Shown here piece by piece: positions 42,142 to 51,062 of a stretch of DNA of 64,000 nt. Position numbers and translations under genes: made by a program. The DNA is from Halococcus hamelinensis 100A6. GTDB taxonomy: Archaea; Halobacteriota; Halobacteria; Halobacteriales; Halococcaceae. The stretch is from the NCBI RefSeq assembly GCF_000336675.1, contig NZ_AOMB01000005.1, positions 26,374-90,373 of the forward strand, given 5' to 3'. Position 1 is the first letter of the stretch; each line of letters begins with the position of its first letter. Below the pieces are notes generated by a model, which saw nothing but the letters and a program-made list of their open reading frames with translations, was not told the origin of the DNA and made no database searches.

Positions 42142-42885
42142 TCACCCGGTCGTCGAGCCGTCCACGTCGCGTTCGGCGACGGCGTCGAGCAGGTCCACGA
42201 GCGACGCGGTCGCACGTTCGAGGAAGTCCTCGCCGCGGTCGAGGGTCCCGTCCGAGGGGTCGCCGACGACGCCGTTCTCGGTGAACTCGGCCGAATCGAC
42301 CGCGAGGTTCGTTCCCGACACCCACTCGCCCCAGCGCTCGCTCGCATCCTCGCGAGCCGTCTCGATCCGGTCGTCGTGAACGAGATCCGGATGGGTGGCT
42401 CGCAAAAGCGCGGTCTCGACCGGCCCGCCGTGGCCCATTCCCTCGGCATCGATCGCGTCGAACCAGGTGAACGGGACCACGTACGCCGCGTCGTGGCGGG
42501 TGATGGTCGCCGAGATCTCTCGAAGGGCGTCGACGTTGCCGCCGTGCCCGTTGACGAGCACCACCCGATCGAAGCCGTGGTGTGCGAGGCTCGCGACGAC
42601 CTCGCGGACGTAGCGTCGGAAGGTGTCGGGCGTGACCCAGAGCGTGCCCGGGAACCCCCGATGCTCCTCGGCGATCCCCACGGGGATCGTCGGCGCGAGG
42701 GCGACCGCCCGGTCGTTCGTCCCTTCGTAGACCTCGACGGCACCGTCGGCGACGGCGCGTGCGGTGAGACGGTCGGTTCCCAGGGGTGCGTGCGGGCCGT
42801 GCTGTTCGGTACTTCCGACGGGCACGACCGCGAGGTCGGTCTCGACGTCCGCGACGTCGGTCCAGGTCGCCGTGGTGAGGTCCAT
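42142..42885 (-). CDS. Creatininase-family amidohydrolase (ArfB-like)
   Basis: This 247-residue metalloenzyme has the creatininase signature: VPVGSTEQHGPHAPLGTD near residue 22, then VLVNGHGGN near 110, with Glu, His and Asp ligands for two metals. In archaea, the family includes ArfB, the formamide hydrolase of riboflavin and F420 synthesis. The same family also holds creatininase and mycofactocin enzymes, so the substrate is uncertain. Confidence 0.82.
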   Translation of the reverse strand: MDLTTATWTDVADVETDLAVVPVGSTEQHGPHAPLGTDRLTARAVADGAVEVYEGTNDRAVALAPTIPVGIAEEHRGFPGTLWVTPDTFRRYVREVVASLAHHGFDRVVLVNGHGGNVDALREISATITRHDAAYVVPFTWFDAIDAEGMGHGGPVETALLRATHPDLVHDDRIETAREDASERWGEWVSGTNLAVDSAEFTENGVVGDPSDGTLDRGEDFLERATASLVDLLDAVAERDVDGSTTG

Positions 42886-42956
42886 AGGGGGGCGAACGGG
42901 GCCAGCGGCTTAAGCAGGCATAACCCATTTGAGTACGCCCGCCGTCGGGCGACTCG

Positions 42957-43301
42957 ATGAGTGACAGCGACGAGACCCGACAGCAGGGCATCGAGTTCGG
43001 CGAGTTCGAGGGGACGATGGAGTCGCTCGACTACCCGGTCGAGCACGCAGACCTGGTCGCCGACCACGGCGACGCCGAACTCGAACTCCCGAACGGCACC
43101 GAGACGCTCGAAGAGGTGCTCGAGCCCCTCCAGGACGAAGAACAGACCTACCAGGACAAGGAGGAACTCGAGACCATGATCATGAACATGGTCGGCGACG
43201 ACGCGATCGGTCGGGAGAACTACTCCGACCGCGACTCGGCGGGTATCGGCGAGGAACCCGACGAGGGCGAGGGCGGGGACGACGAAGAACAGTCGCTCTG
43301 A
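42957..43301 (+). CDS. DUF5789-type haloarchaeal protein
   Basis: This 114-residue acidic protein has the compact region FEGTMESLDYPVEHADLVADHGDAELEL found in DUF5789 (DUF2795-like) proteins, which may bind nucleic acid or protein. Its end abuts the ABC transporter stop on the other strand without a gap. The function is unknown. Confidence 0.72.
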   Translation: MSDSDETRQQGIEFGEFEGTMESLDYPVEHADLVADHGDAELELPNGTETLEEVLEPLQDEEQTYQDKEELETMIMNMVGDDAIGRENYSDRDSAGIGEEPDEGEGGDDEEQSL

Positions 43302-45260
43302 TCAATCGTCGCCGCTTTCGGCGGTCTGGGCCTGGCGCTGGGTCGCGCGTTCGATGAACTCCTCGGGGAGCTCGTCGATCTCGCCGGCCTGGACCGCCCA
43401 GAGGTTGGCGTACAGCCCGTTTTCCTCGATGAGTTCCTCGTGGGTCCCGTGTTCGCGGACCCGGCCGTTCTCCAGCACCACGATCTGGTCGGCGTCCTTG
43501 ATCGTCGAGAGCCGGTGGGCGATCGAGAAGGTGGTTCGCTCCTCGGTGAGCCGGTCGAGCGAGCGCTGGATCAGCATCTCGGTCTCGGTGTCGACGTCCG
43601 AGGTCGCCTCGTCGAGGATCATGACCTCGGGGTCGCTCAGGATGGCCCGCGCGATCGTGATGCGCTGGCGCTGGCCGCCTGAAAGTTTGACCCCACGCTC
43701 GCCCGCCATCGTCTCGTAGCCCTCCGGGAGGTTGGTGATGAACTCGTGGGCCTCGGCGGCCTTCGCGGCCTCGATTATCTCCTCGTCGGTGGCGTCGAAG
43801 GTGCCGTAGGCGATGTTCTCCTTGATCGTCCCGTAGAAGAGATACGACTCCTGGGAGACGTAGCCGATCGCCCGCCGGAGGCTCGACAGCGTGACCTCGT
43901 CGATGTCGGTGCCGTCGACCCGTATCTCGCCCTCGTCGACGTCGTACATCCTGAGCAGGAGTTTCAAAACGGTGGATTTCCCCGCGCCAGTGGGGCCGAC
44001 GAGCGCGATCGTCTCGCCGCCCTGTACGTCGAAGGAGACGTCCTCTATCGTGGGTCCGCCCTCGCCGCGTTCGGACTCGTACCCGAAGGTCACGTCGTCG
44101 TACTCGACCCGTCCCTCCGTCACCGTGAGGTCGGTCGCGTCGGGGTCCTGAGCGAGCCGGCTGGGTTCGTTCATCAGCCCGAAGATCCGCTCGGCGGAGG
44201 CGCGGGCGCGCTGGTACATGTTGATGATCTCGCCGAACTGCGCCATCGGCCAGATGAACCGCTGGGTGTAGAGGATGAACGTCGTGAACGTCCCGACCTG
44301 GAGGGGACCGCCGTTCAGGCCGTTCGAGAGCGGGCCCGGAGCGGTGCCGGTGAACACCCAGTAGCCGCCGATGACGAACGTCAACACGAAGCCGATCCCC
44401 GAGATGACCTGGAGCATCGGGAAGAACTTGATCCGGATCCGGATCGCCCCCCAGTTGGCGTCGTAGTAGGCCTGTGAGACGTCGTCGACGCGGTCGGATT
44501 CGTAGGACTCGGTGTTGGTGGACTTGATGACCTGGATGCCCCCCAGATTGTTCTCGAGCCGGGAGTTGACCTGGCCGACCGACGACCGGACCTCGGCGTA
44601 CTTGGGCTGGATACGCTTGATGAAGTAGTAGGTGAAGAGCGCAACCAGCGGCACCGGGATCAGCGCGATCAGCGCGAGCTGCCAGTTGAGGACGAGCATG
44701 ATCGCAGCGATACCGAGCACCATCGCCGAGAGCCGGAAGACGGAGTTCATGCCGCCGTTGAGGAACTGTTCGAGTCTGTTGACGTCGTTCGAGAGGATCG
44801 ACATCATCTCGCCGGTCTGCTTGTCGGCGAAGAAGTCCATGTTGAGCCGCTGCATCTTGTCGTAGGTGTCGGTCCGGACGGCGTGCTGGATGTTCTGTGA
44901 GAAGGAGTTCCAGCCCCAGTTGCGACCGTAGTGGAAGATAGCGCCGCCGAAGAAGGCGAACGATATCAGCCCGACGAGCACCCAGAACTGTGCGGTCTGG
45001 GTCGTCGGGAGCCACGCCTCGGGCACTGGCAACGGGTAGAGGGAGAACGGTTGGTTGCCACGGAAGACCGAGTCGATGCCGATCCCGAGCAACAGCGGCG
45101 GCAGGAGGTCGAGCATCCGGGCGAGCAGGCTCGCGACCGTCCCGACCGCGAAGGAAAACCAGTTCTCGCGACCGTACTCCGAGAAGAGCTGGCGCATCGC
45201 GTTGTCCGTTCCCTCCCGTTGTTCTTCAAAAGGGTCGTCCTCATCGAAAGAAAAACTCAT
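43302..45260 (-). CDS. ABC exporter (fused permease and ATPase)
   Basis: The 652-residue protein has six membrane helices (about residues 35-340) and a C-terminal nucleotide-binding domain: Walker A GPTGAGKST near 425, Q-loop, signature LSGGQRQR near 527, Walker B VMILDEATSD near 547 and H-loop SIAHRLSTI near 577. It works as a homodimer, exporting lipids, drugs or peptides. Nothing in the context identifies the substrate. Confidence 0.92.
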   Translation of the reverse strand: MSFSFDEDDPFEEQREGTDNAMRQLFSEYGRENWFSFAVGTVASLLARMLDLLPPLLLGIGIDSVFRGNQPFSLYPLPVPEAWLPTTQTAQFWVLVGLISFAFFGGAIFHYGRNWGWNSFSQNIQHAVRTDTYDKMQRLNMDFFADKQTGEMMSILSNDVNRLEQFLNGGMNSVFRLSAMVLGIAAIMLVLNWQLALIALIPVPLVALFTYYFIKRIQPKYAEVRSSVGQVNSRLENNLGGIQVIKSTNTESYESDRVDDVSQAYYDANWGAIRIRIKFFPMLQVISGIGFVLTFVIGGYWVFTGTAPGPLSNGLNGGPLQVGTFTTFILYTQRFIWPMAQFGEIINMYQRARASAERIFGLMNEPSRLAQDPDATDLTVTEGRVEYDDVTFGYESERGEGGPTIEDVSFDVQGGETIALVGPTGAGKSTVLKLLLRMYDVDEGEIRVDGTDIDEVTLSSLRRAIGYVSQESYLFYGTIKENIAYGTFDATDEEIIEAAKAAEAHEFITNLPEGYETMAGERGVKLSGGQRQRITIARAILSDPEVMILDEATSDVDTETEMLIQRSLDRLTEERTTFSIAHRLSTIKDADQIVVLENGRVREHGTHEELIEENGLYANLWAVQAGEIDELPEEFIERATQRQAQTAESGDD

Positions 45261-45360
45261 TGGACGATCGAAACGGGTACTCGCTTAAAACACTTCCCAA
45301 CGGACAGAACCGCTCTCCGGCGAAAATCCCCGGGTTTCGGTGTCCACGGGGACGAACTCC

Positions 45361-45876
45361 TCACTCGGAGTTCCCGATCGCGACCCGGTGGCCGACGTGG
45401 ATCCCGTGGCTCCGCATCCACCCGCGCGGGACTTCGAGGATGTACTTCCCCTCCCCGGTACGTTCGATCGACTCGCCGTTTTCGTTGGGCCCGGGTGCCG
45501 GCGCTTCCCGGATCGCGTTGATCCGGCCGTCGGCCCCGATGAAGACGATGTCGAGGGGGTAGTCCATCTCGCGCATCACGTAGGTGTGTTCGGAGGGCTT
45601 CTCGTAGGTGAACAGCATCCCGGAACCGTTCGCGAGCGAGGGGGTCTCGGAGAGCCCGGTGTACTTCTTCTGGTAGGTGTCGGCGATCCGGACGTCGACC
45701 GTCCCGAGGGTCCGAGAGCAGTTGTTCGTGATCGTGACCTCGGCGCGGTCGTACTCCTGGGGGGTGCCCATCAGCGACATCGGCGAGGGAACCACGCCGG
45801 CGACCACCGCCGAGGTCACCACCAGCGCGACCACCGAGAGGCCGAAGACGATGTTCACGACGCGCTGGAGCGACAT
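45361..45876 (-). CDS. DUF192 membrane-anchored protein
   Basis: This 171-residue protein has one N-terminal membrane helix (about residues 8-32) and a DUF192 domain outside the membrane: ADTYQKKYTGLSETPSLANG, then MLFTYEKPSEHTYVMREMDYPLDIVFI and the Gly-rich end. DUF192 proteins are widespread, with unknown function. It is the last gene before tRNA-Val. Confidence 0.83.
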   Translation of the reverse strand: MSLQRVVNIVFGLSVVALVVTSAVVAGVVPSPMSLMGTPQEYDRAEVTITNNCSRTLGTVDVRIADTYQKKYTGLSETPSLANGSGMLFTYEKPSEHTYVMREMDYPLDIVFIGADGRINAIREAPAPGPNENGESIERTGEGKYILEVPRGWMRSHGIHVGHRVAIGNSE

Positions 45877-45959
45877 ATCCGAGGCTGGTCGCGTGGAGCC
45901 TAAACCGTTCCGACGGCCGACGGAAAGGGTTATTTCCCGCGCCCCGGTTCGCCCATACG

Positions 45960-46033
45960 GGGCTCGTGGTCTAGTTGGTTATGACGCGGCCTTTACAAGG
46001 CCGAGATCGGTGGTTCGAATCCGCCTGAGCCCA
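45960..46033 (+). tRNA. tRNA-Val (anticodon TAC), integration target of island 2
   Basis: Acceptor GGGCTCG pairs with TGAGCCC (one wobble). The anticodon stem CGGCC/GGCCG encloses TTTACAA and the T-arm carries GGTTCGAATCC. The discriminator is A. From the anticodon loop to the 3' end it is repeated exactly at 57870-57909, and the tail again (one mismatch) at 58001-58023. Confidence 0.94.
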
Positions 46034-46034
46034 T
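45994..46034 (+). repeat. attL of island 2 (41-bp direct repeat)
   Basis: This is identical over 41 bp to 57870-57910. It covers the anticodon loop to the discriminator of tRNA-Val plus one base, so integration keeps the tRNA intact. Confidence 0.9.
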
Positions 46035-46515
46035 TCAGGATACTCGGTCGCTGGCGCGACCTCCGTTTCCTTCAGAGCCGGTCGGCTTCTCACGCACCTT
46101 GCCTTGTAAAGGGCCGCGTCACGCTGCTTCCGGCGGGTTTCACCCACCTTCACCAGCGGACCGCTACCGCCCCGCTGACCACCATCTCCGGTAGATTCGA
46201 ACCAGTAGCTCTGGAAGCGTGCTACGGTTTGATTCGAACCAGTTGATGGGGTCAAGTCTATCACGTCTGGCGATTAGCTATATTCGAACCTGTTGTATCA
46301 TAGACCTTTCGGTGCGGGATTCGGCTATGACTTGCCGAAGTCAAGTCCCGTAGTTTGCTTAGAGTAGGCCGATCGCTTGCTAACGTTCCGGTGGCAGAGA
46401 TTCAAGGCAACATAGACCTCTTCACTCCTGCTCATAAACCGCCCTATCCTATTAGATAATATAGGAAAATTTTCCAACAAGTGTTATAATCTTCGCTCCA
46501 CTATGATAGTTTGCG
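46035..46515. other. Left-end region of island 2 with inverted tRNA-Val fragment and T-arm-like repeats
   Basis: No gene is supported. At 46101-46121 there is an inverted copy of tRNA-Val bases 45982-46001 (anticodon arm; one inserted base). T-loop-like words ATTCGAACC occur in inverse orientation at 46195, 46232 and 46282; the first two are part of a 13-bp direct repeat (46194-46206, 46231-46243). Hairpins lie at about 46316-46350 (CGGGA..TTCGGC / GCCGAA..TCCCG) and 46447-46466 (TCCTAT/ATAGGA). The inverted sites could be integrase arm sites; that is inference. Confidence 0.6.
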
Positions 46516-46650
46516 ATGTCGAATAAGATACCAAAAGAAATAGCAGAAGGACTTAGCACAGTAGAAATGCGGATGCTCACAATATTGGGTGAATACGGTC
46601 CGTTAACCGATAAGGAGGCTATCGCCATCTACAACGAGATTTACGGATAG
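46516..46650 (+). CDS. Small HTH-like protein (44 aa)
   Basis: ATG at 46516 opens a frame ending TAG at 46650. The product (MSNKIPKEIAEGLSTVEMRM followed by LTILGEYGPLTDKEA) looks like one helix-turn-helix unit. The frame has AT-rich codons like the rest of the island and a TATA-like stretch upstream (TATAATC near 46485). It may be an excisionase- or regulator-like protein; the evidence is only shape and position. Confidence 0.5.
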   Translation: MSNKIPKEIAEGLSTVEMRMLTILGEYGPLTDKEAIAIYNEIYG

Positions 46651-46714
46651 AGCCATCGATATCACCATCCATGGGTTTCGGTGGCACATCACGCGAAGGA
46701 ACATATTCTGTCAA

Positions 46715-46828
46715 TCAATTAGTCCACCGGTTCCCGCATTCTCGGCATTCGTACTCGCCCCACTGTGAATTATAATGCTCGATAACTAAAGACCCACTGC
46801 AGACCGGGCAAGAGTTCTGATATATCAT
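46715..46828 (-). CDS. Very small zinc-ribbon protein (37 aa)
   Basis: The minus-strand frame starts ATG ATA TAT CAG and encodes one zinc ribbon: CPVC near residue 7, then CREC near 30, with GEYEC and NRW between and after. Its ATG overlaps the stop of the upstream gene by one base (TAATG), which strongly suggests coupled translation. Similar tiny ribbons are found at the other end of the island and in island 1. Confidence 0.65.
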   Translation of the reverse strand: MIYQNSCPVCSGSLVIEHYNSQWGEYECRECGNRWTN

Positions 46829-47037
46829 TAGAAGGTGAACCGGGGTTTTGGACGAGACATTTTCACTCCGAATGCAGCAAAGAACTCAGCGCGTTCCTGT
46901 TCTGTGGGACTCCGAGATTCGTACTTGAAAGCAGAGGGTCGTTCATTGGGGATGGAGTCGTTCAGCGGATGGTTCTCAATATATTGGTCTATCTGGTGCT
47001 GGATTCGAGCACGTCCTTCCTCGTTAGTGTTTCCCAT
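46828..47037 (-). CDS. Hypothetical protein (69 aa)
   Basis: The product starts MGNTNEEGRARIQHQIDQY and ends in a basic, proline-rich tail (MSRPKPRFTF). It has helical and polar composition with no recognised domain. It is the first gene of a two-gene minus-strand unit with the 37-residue zinc ribbon and is divergent from the large ATPase gene. Confidence 0.55.
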   Translation of the reverse strand: MGNTNEEGRARIQHQIDQYIENHPLNDSIPNERPSAFKYESRSPTEQERAEFFAAFGVKMSRPKPRFTF

Positions 47038-47382
47038 ACTATGTTTAGTGGGCGTATATGTTATATTTGTTTTGACATTACCGGCAGTGTTATGCTTATA
47101 ATCTACGGTCAGGCAAAGCTGTAATCGTTACACTTAGAGCTTCTACCTTCGCTAAGAGACTGTTAGTATTTCCTGCTAACGATGGGCTTATCAGTCAATG
47201 GATCCATGATATGACAAGAATAAGACGTAGCTATAGAGAATGTTGATCGAAGGAAGCAGGGGCGAGCTTGATGGGCATTGCCCCCACGAGAGATGGATCG
47301 ATGGAAACCAACCCGAAGAGGTCAGTTCCTACCGATCTTATGGGTTTGGGAAGTATGAAACCATTGGTCCGGTATCACGGCC
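47038..47382. other. 345-bp intergenic region before the ATPase gene
   Basis: This is the divergent promoter region, AT-rich from 47038 to 47240. It contains a small hairpin GGGC-ATT-GCCC near 47274 and no credible gene. A short frame at 47268-47456 overlaps the ATPase start and lacks a recognisable product. Confidence 0.45.
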
Positions 47383-49302
47383 ATGAGCGGTGGACTGCCG
47401 CTCGATTTGATCCAACAGGGTTGCACGGAATCGCTGATAACAGCCGTGTATGGTAAGGAGCGAAACTTTGCAATCCCCGCCCTGATGAACATGGGGAAGA
47501 CCTATGGAGCAGTGAAAGCGGCACACAACGCTGGAAAAGAAGTAACGATATGTGAGCCACGCACGGAGAAATACGCTGATCTCGTGGAAGACTGTGAGCA
47601 CATAGGATTATCCGCCAAGGTCCTCCCTGCATTCGATGGGAAGAACGAGCAGGTCGAGAGGGCATATTGCCCGACCGCCAGCGGTGAGTATGATAATCCG
47701 GATGCTGAAACACCAGTATCGGAGAAGGTCAAAAATCAACGAGCAAGAGGGGTAAGCCCCATAGAGATCCACGAGAACTTTGAGGACGAACATGGGTATC
47801 CGATTCCCTGTCAAGAGCATAGAGATTGCCCCTACCTTCGGGCTATGCGGGAGCTTCAGCCTGAGAACTACGATGTGTTGATAGGGCACTATAGCCACGC
47901 TTTCGTTGAGCGGTTTGTTGAGGACCGTATCGTTGTGATCGATGAGTTTCCTGCCGGTGCTTACGTCAACTCTCTGGCGGGCGACGTTCTCCGAGAGTCG
48001 GTCTTTCAGTGGGCAAAGGATAATCCAGAGCTACCCTTTGACAGTCTTGATGAGCTTACCGGTGGAGCACTCAGCGAGAACGACATCGCTGCTAGCAACA
48101 AATGGTTTGGCTCAGGATACCCCCAACGCGATTCAACCGGTCTCACACACAATCGACGCCTGTTCGCTGATACACCACTTGCCGTGTACACTCTGCTGAA
48201 TGGTACGCGCCTTGATAACGGACTGAAATACTGTGAACTGGGGAACGGTCGAACAGGAGTCTATAATCCCCGTGTTGGCAGGAAAGGCAAGCTAACGTTC
48301 TATCTGCTGAATCGCCCGAACTTCGATGCAGCGGAGCAGGTAGTAGCCCTTGATGGCACGTTTGACAAAACGATGTGGAAGCTTGCAACAGGGATTGAGT
48401 TTGAGGTTGAGAATGTCCTTGACGAGAAGCGGCGTGAAAGCTACATTAAGGACACACTCGGGTATCACATCTACCGTATCAGTATCCACAGCCGTCCAAC
48501 ATCCGGCGGGAGGTACACCGATCCTGAGCGGGTTCGACTGATACGTGAGACCATTGAGGACACATACGATACGGATTTAGCGTTCATAGGGTCGTATGGA
48601 GACATGTACAAGCACGAAACCAATTTAGCAGAGGCCGACGTTCTCCCTAAAGACAGCCATAATAGAGAAGACGTAATCGGCTCAGGGATGTTTGAAAACC
48701 ATAACCTCGGATTGATCTGGGGTTCAAATCATTTCGGAGACGACTACGTGAAAATGTGGTCTGCTCTCGGCGGGGAGTCTGCCAGCAGAAACAAAGACGT
48801 GAGAAACCCGGACTATGGCTCGCTCGGAAATCGGGTGGTCCGTTGGATGCGAGAGTCACTTACCGCCCAAGAGCTATTCCGTATTGGACGGGACCGTAGT
48901 AAGTCCGTAATCTACGTCTACACCGCCCATACACCCGAATGGTTGCCGATCAACGGGACTGGTGAGGTGTTCCGAGCATGGTCCAAAGGAGCCAGAAACG
49001 TGGTTGAAGTACTTAGAGAGCTTGACGGAGACCGACATACAGAGCCACAGATACGCAATCAGACGGAGATCAAACAGAGCCAGACCAACAAATGTCTAAG
49101 AGAGCTTTCCAGAGCGGGGTTCATCGAACAGGTTGAGACAAGCCTGCAAACAAACATCTGGCGGGACAAGGAGCTTGAGAAGTTCGATCCAAAGGGATTC
49201 GTTGATCTCACGTTGGTACACACAGAGACTCCGAGCCTACCGACTACCGATCATGGATTACAGGACGCGGTTGAAGAAGGTGAAAAAATATCAAGCCAAT
49301 AG
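47383..49302 (+). CDS. SF2-like helicase/ATPase with C-terminal winged helix, candidate replication protein
   Basis: This 639-residue protein has a Walker A-like ALMNMGKTYGA near residue 34 (lacking the usual second Gly), a Cys-rich insert (CPTASG ... CQEHRDCPYL, about residues 95-150) that could bind zinc or an Fe-S cluster, and Walker B IVVIDEFPAG near 187. The end (IRNQTEIKQSQTNKCLRELSRAGFIEQ, here shortened for family comparison) is a winged helix. It is the largest gene of the island. Proteins of this shape occur in haloarchaeal proviruses and plasmids; a role in replication start is inferred from position and from the long inverted repeat just after it. Confidence 0.6.
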   Translation: MSGGLPLDLIQQGCTESLITAVYGKERNFAIPALMNMGKTYGAVKAAHNAGKEVTICEPRTEKYADLVEDCEHIGLSAKVLPAFDGKNEQVERAYCPTASGEYDNPDAETPVSEKVKNQRARGVSPIEIHENFEDEHGYPIPCQEHRDCPYLRAMRELQPENYDVLIGHYSHAFVERFVEDRIVVIDEFPAGAYVNSLAGDVLRESVFQWAKDNPELPFDSLDELTGGALSENDIAASNKWFGSGYPQRDSTGLTHNRRLFADTPLAVYTLLNGTRLDNGLKYCELGNGRTGVYNPRVGRKGKLTFYLLNRPNFDAAEQVVALDGTFDKTMWKLATGIEFEVENVLDEKRRESYIKDTLGYHIYRISIHSRPTSGGRYTDPERVRLIRETIEDTYDTDLAFIGSYGDMYKHETNLAEADVLPKDSHNREDVIGSGMFENHNLGLIWGSNHFGDDYVKMWSALGGESASRNKDVRNPDYGSLGNRVVRWMRESLTAQELFRIGRDRSKSVIYVYTAHTPEWLPINGTGEVFRAWSKGARNVVEVLRELDGDRHTEPQIRNQTEIKQSQTNKCLRELSRAGFIEQVETSLQTNIWRDKELEKFDPKGFVDLTLVHTETPSLPTTDHGLQDAVEEGEKISSQ

Positions 49303-49312
49303 TGTAGGATTT

Positions 49313-49373
49313 CTTACACACCTACCGGTTTCCCCTATTAATATACAATACGTAAAATCGGTAGGTATGTAAG
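49313..49373. repeat. Long inverted repeat after the helicase-like gene
   Basis: Arms at 49313-49331 and 49355-49373 match at 17 of 19 positions (CTTACACACCTACCGGTTT against its complement) around a 23-nt AT-rich centre. It lies 11 bp after the stop. It may be a replication origin or a terminator. The rest up to 49593 shows no gene. Confidence 0.6.
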
Positions 49374-49593
49374 ATAAGCTACGATAATTCTTAGCAATGG
49401 CGTCATCTTTTTCGTAAGCAACCTTCTCGATCTGTGCCACCATCGCGTCATCGCACTGGAGCCATGGCTTGAGAGCGATCAACTTGGTTCTGCATCAGCC
49501 CAACGATTCAAGTCGTGGTTTTAAGACGGCACTAAGAACTCTCTCCCCGTGCTTTATAGATAAAGAGGAAAAAGGACAGAGAACAGACTACAC

Positions 49594-49962
49594 ATGAGTG
49601 ACCCAATCGAATACTACGTGCGAGGATTCAGCGAGAATGATGGTGTAGTGAAGATAGATGTGAACGCATATGTTGATACGGGTAGCAATAACAGGGGGCT
49701 TCCTAATCATGCTACAGAACAATTTGAGATTCTTTGGCATCGGGTTAAAGGTAATGAAGACAAACTTGAACATAGAGCGATAAGAGGATACAACGATGGA
49801 AGTGGTCTTTTGCATGGAGCAGGGCACGCTTCTGCCAGAGCAATAGAAAACGATGTTAACGGTCTCGCCAAATTCTCGGTTGAGAAGGCCCCGAGAGGTG
49901 GGAAACCGGAGAGGAACGGTATATTAATCGATCGCAACCGTAATAAGATCGTTTCGATATAG
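49594..49962 (+). CDS. Hypothetical protein (122 aa)
   Basis: This soluble protein is mostly beta in its first half (YYVRGFSENDGVVKIDVNAYV) with a Gly/His-rich middle (GSGLLHGAGHASARAIEND). No domain is recognised. It has its own promoter region (TTTATAGATAAA near 49551) and stands alone after the inverted repeat. Confidence 0.6.
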   Translation: MSDPIEYYVRGFSENDGVVKIDVNAYVDTGSNNRGLPNHATEQFEILWHRVKGNEDKLEHRAIRGYNDGSGLLHGAGHASARAIENDVNGLAKFSVEKAPRGGKPERNGILIDRNRNKIVSI

Positions 49963-50421
49963 ACCTTTTTGGGTGCCCCTCTATTACGGATTGATTAGTG
50001 TGTTAACTGTTCTATCAGTAGCAAATACCTGTTAACTCCGGCATATGTGTTCATAATACATGCAGCGGACTAAATACAGTCTACTTTAACCTTAGGTAAT
50101 GGTATGCTACACCGGAGGGAATCTTTCCTCCTCTCAATGCCACCGGTGAGTCTGCAAAGCTATTCCACCATACAATAGTATGTAGCATGCAAGGGCACCG
50201 GTAGCATATCGTGCGGTATCCCAAAGATCACTAACGAGCAGCAACAGTAGTTGTGCAGCGGTAAGGGATATGTGCGATTCAGATTTTTATCGTTCAGGAT
50301 AGCTTACCGGTTGCATGGATTCTGGTTGGCCGTAGCTTAGGAGGATGATTGACCCCTTTACCCTGCTACCAGCGCGAATATGCGCTGCCATCAGATCCGA
50401 GTATCAGTGGAAGTATGCTTA
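49963..50421. other. 459-bp gene-free region with ACCGG repeats
   Basis: No gene is supported. The word ACCGG recurs four times (about 50113, 50143, 50199, 50305). TATGCTACACCGG near 50103 is nearly the inverse complement of CCGGTAGCATA near 50200. The region could be an origin, a packaging site or an unrecognised RNA; nothing decides between these. Confidence 0.5.
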
Positions 50422-51057
50422 TCAACGAACGTTGTTAATGGTCACATTAGTGTTCTCTGGTTTGTTCCTATCAACATTTACAGTTATATCTCCTCTAACT
50501 AAAGTTGCACCTCTTGAGCCAGCGTTGTTTACGGATTGAACTACACTGTTGAACTCGCTCAAATCGTATGAGGTACCAAACGGGAATATTTTGTGTTCAA
50601 CATAAAAGCCGCTCAGAAAACCACTATGTTCACTGTTTAGAGAAACCTCTACAGATCCATGGGACATTGTGGCGTATAGCTTATTTTCAAACTCATTCAT
50701 CTTTTCACTTGAAGTGTCGTTCAATAGTAGTTTGGCTGCTTCAAATGAGGCGTCTTCCACATCTTCTGGATGATCATAATGGTCTATAATTGATCTTGCG
50801 CTATTTTCTGGAATTTGATTTGCTACCGATTGTGTGACTGTGTAAAAATACAATACGCTCAGGTATTCTCGGTCAGAACGACCTCCAACAATGTATAGAG
50901 TCTGGTCGCTTATCGCTCGATGTCCGCGAAGAACTTCATCATAGACACCTTCAATTGTCACTTCTTCTTCATTTCTTCCAAGTATCTCGTCATCGATGAT
51001 CTCGATATAATTTCCGATCAATTCAAGCTTTTGAGTTAGTTGTTGTTCAGAAACCAT
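50422..51057 (-). CDS. Hypothetical protein (211 aa)
   Basis: This acidic soluble protein starts with helices (LTQKLELIGNYIEIIDDEIL) and ends in a beta-rich segment (GATLVRGDITVNVDRNKPEN). I recognise no domain. It lies 5 bp after the winged-helix gene on the same strand, so the pair is probably an operon. Confidence 0.62.
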   Translation of the reverse strand: MVSEQQLTQKLELIGNYIEIIDDEILGRNEEEVTIEGVYDEVLRGHRAISDQTLYIVGGRSDREYLSVLYFYTVTQSVANQIPENSARSIIDHYDHPEDVEDASFEAAKLLLNDTSSEKMNEFENKLYATMSHGSVEVSLNSEHSGFLSGFYVEHKIFPFGTSYDLSEFNSVVQSVNNAGSRGATLVRGDITVNVDRNKPENTNVTINNVR

Positions 51058-51062
51058 TTTTA

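Noticed and set aside
45971-46264. Minus-strand frame of 97 codons across tRNA-Val and the left end of island 2
   Set aside because: It reads antisense through the tRNA gene and gives the ADSNHRSRPC-type peptide known from false genes over tRNAs.
47268-47456. Short plus frame before and into the ATPase gene
   Set aside because: It overlaps the much better ATPase frame and has no protein-like features.
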